Below are positions 1-5,413 of a stretch of DNA of 5,413 bases, piece after piece. A program made the position numbers and the translations under genes. Origin of the DNA: Sphingomonas sp. (GTDB lineage Bacteria; Pseudomonadota; Alphaproteobacteria; Sphingomonadales; Sphingomonadaceae). Under the pieces are notes generated by a model that made no database searches, had not been told where the DNA came from, and saw only the letters and a program-made list of their open reading frames with translations. The stretch covers positions 1-5,413 of the forward strand of contig PNLG01000211.1 in the NCBI GenBank assembly GCA_013822915.1, read 5' to 3'. Each line of letters begins with the position of its first letter. The first letter of the stretch is position 1.

Positions 1-725
1 TCATCGACCATCGGCATCACTTCGTTGGGCATCGGCGCCTCGATGCGGCGGATTGCGCCACTGCGCATGCGAGCAATCTCCTCGCGAACGCGGCGCAGCG
101 GGCGCAGGCCGTAAACCGTCTGCAACCCCGCCATCACGATCAGCCCTAGCGCGACGAGCAAAAAACTGATCCCCAAAATCTGCCGCAGCGCGCCGATTTG
201 CGCGTCAAGTGTGTCGCGGCTCCCCGCCACTTTGAACCGCCAGCGCTCCGGCGATCCAGGCAGCGTCAGGTCGCGCTCAACAATGCGCAGCTTTTCGCCG
301 CTGAATTCGCGGCTGTCATAAAGGTGGACGTCGCGGTCGTTATTGGCATCGCCAAACGCCAGCCGCCGGTCCCAGAGCGAGCGCGAGGGAAAATCCTCCC
401 GCCCCTTTGCGCTGACTTGCCAGTAAAGCCCCGAATAGGGCTCCAGAAAGCGTTGATCGGCGGGTTCGCGGTTGAAGAAAACCTCGCCTTCCGCGTCCAG
501 TTGGGCGGAGACGACCAGCGCGTTCAGCACATATTCGAGCTGATCGTCGAAATTGCGGGTCACTGCCTGTGTCAGCACCCGGTCGAGCGCATAGGCGCCG
601 CCTGCCAGCAGCAACGAAATCCAGATCGCCGCGATCAGGATCATCCGCCGGCTGAGCGATCCCGTCGCGGGCGGCGCGGTGCCGATCGTCGCTGCGGATT
701 CGCTCGCGGCGTCGGCGTCAGCCAT
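1..725 (-). CDS. Sensor histidine kinase, N-terminal 241 residues (runs off the left edge)
   Basis: This is the membrane sensor of a two-component system and should phosphorylate the regulator encoded just upstream. Seen: a 27-residue Ala/acid-rich cytosolic start, TM helix 1 at about 28-47, a periplasmic domain at about 48-182, TM helix 2 at about 183-202, then a HAMP-like segment (LRPLRRVREEIARMRSG, residues 207-223). The phosphoacceptor-His and ATPase domains lie outside the window. The periplasmic part contains FDDQLEYVLNAL (59-70), SGLYWQV (98-104) and SRSLWD (114-119). I recall these as recurrent in a group of alphaproteobacterial PhoQ/FeuQ-like kinases; the ligand is not evident. The start at 725 overlaps the regulator's stop (ATGGCTGA, 8 nt), which suggests translational coupling, and I see no strong Shine-Dalgarno. 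Met28, right at TM1, is an alternative start. The type of protein is secure; the FeuQ-like assignment is inference. Confidence 0.9.
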   Translation of the reverse strand, partial: MADADAASESAATIGTAPPATGSLSRRMILIAAIWISLLLAGGAYALDRVLTQAVTRNFDDQLEYVLNALVVSAQLDAEGEVFFNREPADQRFLEPYSGLYWQVSAKGREDFPSRSLWDRRLAFGDANNDRDVHLYDSREFSGEKLRIVERDLTLPGSPERWRFKVAGSRDTLDAQIGALRQILGISFLLVALGLIVMAGLQTVYGLRPLRRVREEIARMRSGAIRRIEAPMPNEVMPMVD

Positions 726-1383
726 GCGGCTCGTCAAGGCTATAGCCAAGGCCGCGAATGGTGGTGATCACATCCTGACCCAGTTTTTTGCGAATGCGGG
801 TAACGAACACTTCGATCGTATTCGAATCGCGGTCGAAATCCTGATCGTAAATATGCTCGATCAATTCGGTCCGGCTGACCACCTTGCCCTTGTGGTGGAG
901 CAGATAGCTGAGCAATTTATATTCCTGCGCAGTCAGCTTCACCGGCTCGCCAGCGCGCGTCACCTTGCCCGAACGCGTGTCGAGCCGGACATCGCCCGCC
1001 GTCAGTTCGGACGACGCATTGCCCGATGCGCGGCGGATCAGCGCGCGCAGCCGGGCGATCAGCTCCTCCGACTGAAACGGTTTTGCGACATAATCATCGG
1101 CGCCCGCGTCAAGTCCCGCCACCTTGTCCGACCAGCTATCGCGCGCGGTCAGCACCAGCACGGGCATCACCCGCCCCTCGCGCCGCCACCGGTCAAGCAC
1201 GGTCAGCCCGTCAATTTCAGGCAGGCCAAGGTCGAGCACGACGGCGTCATATGCCTCGGTCGAGCCAAGGAAATGCCCCTCCTCGCCGTCGGTCGCGAGA
1301 TCAATGGCATAGCCTGCGCCCTCCAGCGTGTTCTTAAGCTGCTGGCCCAGATTGGGCTCATCCTCGACGATCAGAACGCGCAT
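718..1383 (-). CDS. OmpR/PhoP-family response regulator (FeuP-like)
   Basis: A cytosolic DNA-binding regulator of 221 aa, full length for the OmpR class. The receiver domain (about 1-115) has the acidic pocket E7/D8, phosphoacceptor D51 in VVLDLGLPEIDG, T79 (VLTA) and K101 (AKPF). The C-terminal winged helix (about 125-217) has a recognition-helix region at about 187-201 (SNTIEVFVTRIRKKLG) and the terminal wing motif TTIRGLGY. Segments such as DGEEGHFLG, RDSWSDKVAGLDAG and YDQDFDRDSNTIEVF match my memory of the rhizobial FeuP group more than that of enteric PhoP. This is recall, not an alignment. The gene lies 27 nt downstream of the PepSY gene and overlaps the kinase gene by 8 nt, so the three form one probable operon. 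The ATG at 1383 has a good ribosome-binding site and the protein begins with the usual MRVLIVEDE, so the start is firm. Confidence 0.97.
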   Translation of the reverse strand: MRVLIVEDEPNLGQQLKNTLEGAGYAIDLATDGEEGHFLGSTEAYDAVVLDLGLPEIDGLTVLDRWRREGRVMPVLVLTARDSWSDKVAGLDAGADDYVAKPFQSEELIARLRALIRRASGNASSELTAGDVRLDTRSGKVTRAGEPVKLTAQEYKLLSYLLHHKGKVVSRTELIEHIYDQDFDRDSNTIEVFVTRIRKKLGQDVITTIRGLGYSLDEPHG

Positions 1384-1391
1384 GCCGTCAT

Positions 1392-1399
1392 CCCCCTTT
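1392..1399 (-). promoter_or_regulatory. Shine-Dalgarno of the response regulator gene
   Basis: On the minus strand AAAGGGGG sits 8 nt before the ATG at 1383, inside the 27-nt gap after the PepSY stop. It is the clearest ribosome-binding site in the window. It fixes the regulator's start and shows that the gene can be translated independently of the upstream reading frame. Confidence 0.75.
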
Positions 1400-1410
1400 T
1401 TCGCGACGCG

Positions 1411-1731
1411 TCAGCGCCCGCTGCGGCCGATGACCTGGCCGGAATGACCGTCAACCTCGACCCAGATGACATTCCCATTGCGCAGGAATTTTAGCGTGTA
1501 AATCCCGGCACCCGAATCGAAGTCAAAGCCCAGATATTGCGCGCCGTTCATCGACGGGAGCACCCGGTTCTCAATCTCGCGCACGGGCAGCAGCTTGCCG
1601 CTGCGCATCGCGTCGAACACCTCGCGGTGCTCGTCGCGGCGCTGCGCCTCAGCCGGGCTTGCGAACAGCAATGCCGCCACGCCGACAACGACCGCAGGAA
1701 TGAATGATTTCATCATCATGCGATTTGGCAT
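1411..1731 (-). CDS. Small secreted PepSY-domain protein
   Basis: A 106-aa exported protein and first gene of the signalling operon. The N-terminus is a signal peptide: basic start (MPNRMMMK), hydrophobic core at about 10-24 (IPAVVVGVAALLFAS), and cleavage predicted after A29 in PAEA|QRRDEH. The mature part (about 77 aa) matches a single PepSY-type domain: GKLLPVREIENRV (46-58), then the beta-strand pattern GIYTLKFLRNGNVIWVEVD (76-94) and the closing HSGQVIG. PepSY proteins are generally thought to act as periplasmic inhibitors or modulators. Placed ahead of a FeuP-like regulator and kinase, it may bind or restrain the sensor's periplasmic domain, as FeuN does in Sinorhizobium; this is inference from gene order. 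The start is uncertain: 1731, 1719, 1716 and 1713 are all in-frame ATGs and none has a well-spaced ribosome-binding site. A longer in-frame extension to 1857 would run into the divergent peptidase gene and is unlikely. Confidence 0.88.
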   Translation of the reverse strand: MPNRMMMKSFIPAVVVGVAALLFASPAEAQRRDEHREVFDAMRSGKLLPVREIENRVLPSMNGAQYLGFDFDSGAGIYTLKFLRNGNVIWVEVDGHSGQVIGRSGR

Positions 1732-1759
1732 AGCCACCCGCCATTGAATAGCCAATGAA

Positions 1760-1776
1760 CGCGTTGCAACCGCGAT
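1760..1776. promoter_or_regulatory. Candidate OmpR-family binding box (two half-sites 11 bp apart)
   Basis: CGCGTT at 1760-1765 and CGCGAT at 1771-1776 match at five of six positions, with an 11-bp start-to-start distance. OmpR/PhoB-class dimers typically bind tandem half-sites at about this period. The operon here encodes such a regulator, so autoregulation is plausible. The motif is short and GC-rich, so chance is a real alternative. Confidence 0.3.
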
Positions 1777-1779
1777 TTT

Positions 1780-1783
1780 GGGG
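1780..1783 (+). promoter_or_regulatory. Weak ribosome-binding site of the peptidase gene
   Basis: GGGG lies 9 nt before the ATG at 1793 and supports that start over the in-frame TTG (1778) and GTG (1787, 1790) codons, which would put extra residues before a standard signal peptide. Confidence 0.4.
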
Positions 1784-1792
1784 TCTGTGGTG

Positions 1793-3199
1793 ATGAAATT
1801 ACTGGCAGCGATCCTCCTTGCCCTCATCCCCGTCGCGGCTCCGGCGGCGGACACCATCGGCTATCGCCTGTCGATCAGCGCCGCTGATCCCGCCCCGCGC
1901 GTGACGGTCACGATGACGCTGATCGGTGATGCCGACGGGATGACCGACCTCGACTTGCCCAACCGCTGGGCGGGGAGCGAGGGGTTGTGGCGCAACATCG
2001 GCGGCTGGGCAGTGCGCGGCGGCACGATCGCCGATACCGACAAGCCCGAGGTCAAGCGCATCCGCCACGCCCCGCGCGCGCGACTGACCATCCGCTACGA
2101 CGTGACTGACCCCGATCCGTTGCCGCCGGGCGCCGATTATCACAAAGCGCTGCCGTGGATCGAACGTGACTGGATCACCCTCCACGGCGAGGGCGTTATC
2201 GTGATGCCAAGCGGCGGCGAGGATCGCCCCGCGCGCTTTGCATGGGGCGCAGCGCCAAAGGGATGGCGCGTGGCGAGCGATCTCGACACCCCCCCTGTGC
2301 GACTGACCGCGAACCAGGTGGCAACCGGCATCTTCATCGGTGGTCGCGATCTTCGGCTGGTGGAGCGGATTGTGGGTGGCAAGCGGTTGCGCTTTGCGCT
2401 GCTCGGGCAATGGGGGTTCACCGACGCACAGCTCGCCGACCGGGCGGCGGCCGTCATCGCGGCGGAAAACGCCATGCTGGGGGCAGGCGCCATCCCGTTC
2501 GTCATTACCCTGACCCCGCTCGTCCAGCCAAAGCCGACGACGCTTTCCTATGGCGGTACCGGTCGGACGGCAGGCTTTGCGCTGACGGGCACGCCGAACA
2601 TGCCGTTTCGCGATCTGCCGCGCTTGTTGGGGCATGAATATGCGCATCGCTGGTTCCGTGCATCGGGTTCTGATGACGCGCGCGCCTATTGGCTGACCGA
2701 GGGATTTAACGACTGGTTCAGCGCGCAGGCGATGCTGCGCACCGGCGATTGGGATGCCGCGCGCTGGGTGCGCGCGCTGAACGCCGTGATGAAGCGCCAC
2801 GCGACATCGCCCGCCCAAAGCCTGACACAGCAAGAGCGGTTCGACCGTTTCTGGAGCGATGACGCAGCGCAACAATTTCCCTATGACGAGGGGCAATTGG
2901 CCGCGACTATCATCGACGCCCAGCTTGTCGGGGCGGGAAAGCCGGGGTTGCTACCGCTGCTTGCCGCCGTCAACCGTGAAGGCGGGCTTGGCGACCGGGC
3001 GCTGGTCGAGGCACGGATTGAGGCAGCGCTGCCCGGCGCAATGGCCAAAATCCAGGCGATGCTGACACGCGCGGGGCTGGCCAGCCTGCCCGCCGACCTG
3101 TTGCCCTGTGGCAAGATCAGCGTTGACGGCGGCGTGCCGCAGCTATTGCTCACCCCCGGCGCGTGCGCCGCCCTTGCTGGACCCGCGCCAGCGCCCTAA
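1793..3199 (+). CDS. Secreted M61-like zinc metallopeptidase (gluzincin)
   Basis: A 468-aa exported protein. The signal peptide is MKLLAAILLALIPVAAPAA, with cleavage near residue 18-19. The N-terminal beta-rich region (about 20-200) resembles the domain that precedes the catalytic part in M61 peptidases. The catalytic core has HEYAH at 281-285 (zinc ligands H281 and H285, catalytic E282) and WLTEGF at 300-305, with E303 the likely third zinc ligand. This is HExxH followed by a downstream Glu, as in gluzincins. YDEG at 364-367 corresponds to the conserved Tyr/Gly segment after the active site in M61/M1 enzymes. M61 glycyl aminopeptidases I recall are about 600 aa with a C-terminal PDZ domain. 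This one is shorter and I see no PDZ; it ends in a region with the only two cysteines (C439, C458). It is probably periplasmic or surface-exposed; the substrate is unknown. It is the first gene of a unit with the ABC-F gene 11 nt downstream. Membership of M1 rather than M61 remains possible. Confidence 0.85.
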   Translation: MKLLAAILLALIPVAAPAADTIGYRLSISAADPAPRVTVTMTLIGDADGMTDLDLPNRWAGSEGLWRNIGGWAVRGGTIADTDKPEVKRIRHAPRARLTIRYDVTDPDPLPPGADYHKALPWIERDWITLHGEGVIVMPSGGEDRPARFAWGAAPKGWRVASDLDTPPVRLTANQVATGIFIGGRDLRLVERIVGGKRLRFALLGQWGFTDAQLADRAAAVIAAENAMLGAGAIPFVITLTPLVQPKPTTLSYGGTGRTAGFALTGTPNMPFRDLPRLLGHEYAHRWFRASGSDDARAYWLTEGFNDWFSAQAMLRTGDWDAARWVRALNAVMKRHATSPAQSLTQQERFDRFWSDDAAQQFPYDEGQLAATIIDAQLVGAGKPGLLPLLAAVNREGGLGDRALVEARIEAALPGAMAKIQAMLTRAGLASLPADLLPCGKISVDGGVPQLLLTPGACAALAGPAPAP

Positions 3200-3210
3200 G
3201 CGCGCTCCTC

Positions 3211-4986
3211 ATGGCGGCACCAATTCTCTCCTACGAAAATCTCGGCCTGGTTCAGGGGTCGGGCTGGTTGTTTCGCGGGCTCGACATTCATGTGGGCGCG
3301 CGTGACCGGCTCGCGCTGATCGGTCGCAATGGCGCGGGCAAGACCACGCTGCTCAAGCTCATTGCCGGGGCGATTGATTGTGACGAGGGGCGGCGCACGA
3401 TCGTGCCGGGAACGAAAGTGATCCTGCTCGAACAGGACCCAAGCGTTGCAGGCCACGCGACCCTGCGCGATTTCGTGATGGCGGGCGATGATGCGCCGCT
3501 GGCCTATGAAGCCGACGCGATTGCCGATCAGCTCGGCATTGACCTCGCGCGCGAGGCGGCCAGCGCGTCGGGCGGCGAGCGGCGACGCGCGGCGATTGTG
3601 CGCGCGCTGGCGCTGAACCCAGACGTACTGCTGCTCGATGAACCCACCAACCATCTGGACATTGCCGCGATCGAATGGCTCGAAAACTGGTTGGCGCGTT
3701 ACAATGGCGCATTCATCGCGATCAGCCATGACCGCACGTTCCTGACCCGGCTGACCCGGCAGACCCTGTGGCTCGACCGGGGCGCCATTCGCCGCGCCGA
3801 AATCGGCTTTGGCGGGTTTGAGGCCTGGACCGAGCAAGTCTATGCCGAGGAAGCGCGCAATGCCGAACGGCTCGACGCGAAGCTGAAAATCGAGGAACAT
3901 TGGCTGTTGCGCGGCGTCACCGGGCGCAGGCGGCGCAATCAGGGCCGACTTGCGAAGCTGAAGGAAATGCGCGCCGAACGCGCGTCGATGCTGGGGCCAC
4001 AGGGGGCGGCGAACCTCGCCATCGCATCCGACGACGCCAAGACCAAAGTGGTGATCGACGCCAAGGGCGTGTCCAAGGCCTATGGCGATCGCACCATCAT
4101 CCGCGACCTGAGCTTGCGGGTGACACGCGGCGACCGGATCGGGATTGTGGGCAGGAACGGCGCGGGCAAGACGACGCTTATCCGCCTGCTCACCGGCGAA
4201 CTGGCGCCCGACAGCGGCACGGTGCGGCTGGCGAAAACGCTCGACGGGGTGGTGATCGACCAGCAACGCAAGCTGATGGCGCCCGAAAAGACGATCCGCG
4301 ACGTGCTCGCCGATGGCGGTGACTGGGTCGAGGTGCTGGGCGTGAAAAAGCATGTCATCGGCTATCTGAAGGAATTTCTGTTCGACGGCGGGATGGTCGA
4401 TGCCAAAATCGGCACGCTGTCGGGTGGCGAGCGATCGCGCCTGCTGCTCGCGCGCGAATTTGCGCGGCCCTCCAATCTGCTGGTGCTCGATGAGCCGACC
4501 AATGACCTTGATCTGGAAACGCTTGATCTGTTGCAGGAAGTGATCGGCGATTATGGCGGCACCGTGCTGATCGTCAGCCACGACCGCGATTTTCTGGACC
4601 GCACCGTCACCATGACCCTGGGGCTCGACGGGTCGGGGACGGTCGATGTCGTCGCGGGCGGCTATGCCGATTGGGAAGCGCGGCGGCGGGCCCCTGTGGA
4701 GAAAAAGGGGCCGCGCCCTGCTGCCGCCACCCCCCCGGCCCCACCGCCAGCCGCCCGCGTCAAGCTGAGTTACAAGGATCAGCGCGATCTCGACCTGCTG
4801 CCGGGCCGGATCGAGGCACTGGACGCCGCGATCGCCCGCGACGAAGCGCTGCTTGCCGATCCGGGGCTATACACACGCGATTTCGCGCGGTTCGAAGCGC
4901 TGACCAAGGCGGTTGAGACAGCAAGGGCGGAAAAGGACGCAGCGGAGCTGCGCTGGCTGGAACTGGCGGAAATGGTGGAAGGGTAG
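3211..4986 (+). CDS. uup: ABC-F family ATPase, Uup-like
   Basis: A 591-aa cytosolic twin-ATPase with no membrane segments, so not a transporter; ABC-F proteins act on the ribosome. ABC1: Walker A GRNGAGKTT (38-46, K44), signature SGGER (120-124), Walker B DEPTNHLD (143-150, catalytic E144), H-loop H173. The charged inter-domain linker (about 211-258, with RRRRNQGRLAKLKEMR) is the segment that contacts P-site tRNA in this family. ABC2: Walker A 314-322 (K320), signature SGGER from 404, Walker B DEPTNDLD (427-434, E428), H457. DEPTNDLDLETL is typical of Uup. A Pro/Ala-rich spacer (about 500-516) leads to a C-terminal charged helical domain (517-591), also a Uup hallmark. All catalytic residues are intact. 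The stretch between Walker A and the signature of ABC1 is shorter than I recall for E. coli Uup. The ATG at 3211 fits the homology but lacks a clear Shine-Dalgarno, so translation may be coupled to the peptidase 11 nt upstream. An in-frame GTG at 3163 is a less likely start. Confidence 0.93.
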   Translation: MAAPILSYENLGLVQGSGWLFRGLDIHVGARDRLALIGRNGAGKTTLLKLIAGAIDCDEGRRTIVPGTKVILLEQDPSVAGHATLRDFVMAGDDAPLAYEADAIADQLGIDLAREAASASGGERRRAAIVRALALNPDVLLLDEPTNHLDIAAIEWLENWLARYNGAFIAISHDRTFLTRLTRQTLWLDRGAIRRAEIGFGGFEAWTEQVYAEEARNAERLDAKLKIEEHWLLRGVTGRRRRNQGRLAKLKEMRAERASMLGPQGAANLAIASDDAKTKVVIDAKGVSKAYGDRTIIRDLSLRVTRGDRIGIVGRNGAGKTTLIRLLTGELAPDSGTVRLAKTLDGVVIDQQRKLMAPEKTIRDVLADGGDWVEVLGVKKHVIGYLKEFLFDGGMVDAKIGTLSGGERSRLLLAREFARPSNLLVLDEPTNDLDLETLDLLQEVIGDYGGTVLIVSHDRDFLDRTVTMTLGLDGSGTVDVVAGGYADWEARRRAPVEKKGPRPAAATPPAPPPAARVKLSYKDQRDLDLLPGRIEALDAAIARDEALLADPGLYTRDFARFEALTKAVETARAEKDAAELRWLELAEMVEG

Positions 4987-5047
4987 CGTTACCCCAACCC
5001 ATTAGTCGTCACTCCGGCACAAGGCCGGAGTGACGGTTTGGGGTAGC
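4981..5047. repeat. Hairpin element bounded by 7-bp direct repeats
   Basis: GGGTAGC occurs at 4981-4987, spanning the ABC-F stop codon, and again at 5041-5047. The two copies bracket the nested hairpin. The pattern could be a target-site duplication left by a small palindromic element, or a coincidence, because the right copy shares bases with the hairpin's outer arm. Confidence 0.3.
4990..5045. terminator. Nested inverted repeat between convergent genes, probable bidirectional terminator
   Basis: The inner stem is a perfect 12-bp match, CGTCACTCCGGC (5007-5018) with GCCGGAGTGACG (5024-5035), closed by a 5-nt ACAAG loop. An outer pair, TACCCCAA (4990-4997) with TTGGGGTA (5038-5045), is also perfect. 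There is no real T-run on either side, so it is not a textbook intrinsic terminator. Its place between the converging ABC-F and TPR genes suits transcript ending or 3'-end protection in both directions. The GTCA...GGCC...TGAC type of stem resembles short dispersed palindromic repeats that I recall from sphingomonad intergenic regions. Confidence 0.65.
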
Positions 5048-5061
5048 TGGGAACGCCCCCC

Positions 5062-5413
5062 TCACCCCTTCACCAACTCCGCCGCCAGCGCTTTCGCCGG
5101 CACCCGGTCCGCAAAGCCGGGATCGGCGAGTGCCGCCGCGATGTTCGCTCTCGCCGCATCCGCATCGCCCGCCTCCGCCTGCGCCTGCGCGAGGTGCCAG
5201 CGCAGGCCGCCATACGCGGGCGCAATCGCTACCGCTTTGCGCAACAGCTCCACTGCCTGCGCGGTGCCGCCAATTTGATAGGCGACCCAGCCATAGGCAT
5301 CGACCACCGCCGGGTTGAGCGGCGCGAGCGCATAGGCGGCCGCGGCATAAACTTGGGCCGCCTCCTCCTCATCAGCGCCTGCATAAGCAAGCGCGAGTTC
5401 GGCGAGCAGCGCG
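5062..5413 (-). CDS. TPR-repeat protein, C-terminal 116 residues (runs off the right edge)
   Basis: The frame stays open from the stop at 5062 to the window edge, so only the C-terminus is seen. It is Ala-rich (AELALAYAGADEEEAAQVY) and made of TPR helix pairs. Counted from the visible start, there is a partial repeat at about 1-33, one repeat at about 34-67 (DAYGWVAYQIGG, then AVELLRKAVAIAP) and another at about 68-101 (LRWHLAQAQAEAGDADAARANIAAAL). The Gly/Trp/Ala, Leu and Pro positions follow the TPR consensus. TPRs are protein-protein docking modules and give no function by themselves. The DAYGW...LLRKA...P...HLAQA pattern resembles the C-terminal repeats of large TPR proteins of exopolysaccharide or PEP-CTERM loci, but that is weak without the rest of the gene. 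The GTG at 5307 is internal and not the likely start. Confidence 0.85.
   Translation of the reverse strand, partial: ALLAELALAYAGADEEEAAQVYAAAAYALAPLNPAVVDAYGWVAYQIGGTAQAVELLRKAVAIAPAYGGLRWHLAQAQAEAGDADAARANIAAALADPGFADRVPAKALAAELVKG

Larger units (their letters stand above)
1732..1792. promoter_or_regulatory. Divergent intergenic region holding both promoters
   Basis: These 61 bp separate the PepSY gene (leftward) from the peptidase gene (rightward), so the promoters for both units should lie here or slightly inside the genes. I could not pick convincing -35/-10 pairs on either strand. Visible structure: a CATTG-6-CAATG inverted repeat (1742-1757), the perfect 8-bp palindromes AACGCGTT (1758-1765) and GTTGCAAC (1763-1770), and an imperfect direct repeat, CGCGTT then CGCGAT, at 11-bp spacing (1760-1776). 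Confidence 0.55.

Noticed and set aside
198..1494. Long plus-strand open frames (198-767 and 679-1494) opposite the kinase and regulator genes
   Set aside because: They are antisense to genes with clear domain motifs, have Arg/Pro/Ala-rich composition without recognisable domains, and arise from GC-rich codon bias.
1741..1792. Sigma-70 promoter calls using TTGAAT (1744) or TTGCAA (1764) as -35 boxes
   Set aside because: No acceptable -10 hexamer occurs at 16-18 bp spacing on either strand.
1799..2896. 365-aa minus-strand open frame opposite the peptidase
   Set aside because: The sense strand carries a signal peptide and a zinc site; the antisense product has no signal, domain or ribosome-binding support.
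3196..4581. 461-aa minus-strand open frame opposite the ABC-F gene
   Set aside because: Long antisense frames are common opposite GC-rich genes. The sense frame has two complete sets of ABC motifs, and the antisense product shows none.
4730..4736. Run of seven C in the Pro-rich spacer of the ABC-F gene as a phase-variation tract
   Set aside because: It is short, encodes ordinary Thr/Pro codons in a GC-rich linker, and the frame is intact on both sides.
5062..5413. Assigning the right-edge TPR gene to a PEP-CTERM/exopolysaccharide PrsT-type protein
   Set aside because: Only 116 C-terminal residues are visible and no other gene of such a locus is in the window; TPR similarity alone is not specific.
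1..5413. CRISPR array, tRNA/rRNA, insertion sequence or phage genes
   Set aside because: No regularly spaced repeats, cloverleaf-like sequences, transposase or integrase motifs were seen on either strand.

Overview
The window is GC-rich with dense, short-spaced genes and strong third-position G/C bias. The protein content looks alphaproteobacterial: an OmpR-type regulator and sensor kinase of the FeuP/FeuQ-like kind, a compact Uup-type ABC-F protein, and short palindromic intergenic repeats. I would guess a sphingomonad (Sphingomonas, Sphingopyxis or a relative), but that is inferred from the style of the proteins and no phylogenetic marker is present.

Layout. On the minus strand, read right to left from about 1731 to the left edge, lies a probable three-gene operon. 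It encodes a small exported PepSY-domain protein (1411-1731), an OmpR/PhoP-family response regulator (718-1383) and a sensor histidine kinase (725 to beyond the left edge). The regulator and kinase genes overlap by 8 nt. A 61-bp divergent intergenic region (1732-1792) holds small palindromes and a candidate 11-bp-period direct repeat. From there the plus strand carries a secreted M61-like zinc metallopeptidase (1793-3199), followed after 11 nt by an ABC-F ATPase of the Uup subgroup (3211-4986). A strong nested hairpin (4990-5045) separates this from a convergent minus-strand gene whose C-terminal part encodes TPR repeats (5062 to beyond the right edge).

How the genes may work together. The PepSY-regulator-kinase cluster is a self-contained envelope-sensing module. 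Its gene order recalls the rhizobial feuN-feuP-feuQ arrangement, in which a small periplasmic protein restrains the kinase. The peptidase and ABC-F pair form a second transcription unit that shares the short divergent region with the signalling operon, so co-regulation is possible but unproven. The ABC-F protein is a cytosolic ribosome-associated factor with no obvious functional tie to the peptidase. I found no mobile genes, RNA genes or CRISPR array. I also see no clear sign of a wholly new system. The most interesting points are the PepSY/two-component operon with its candidate regulatory box and the nested hairpin flanked by short direct repeats.
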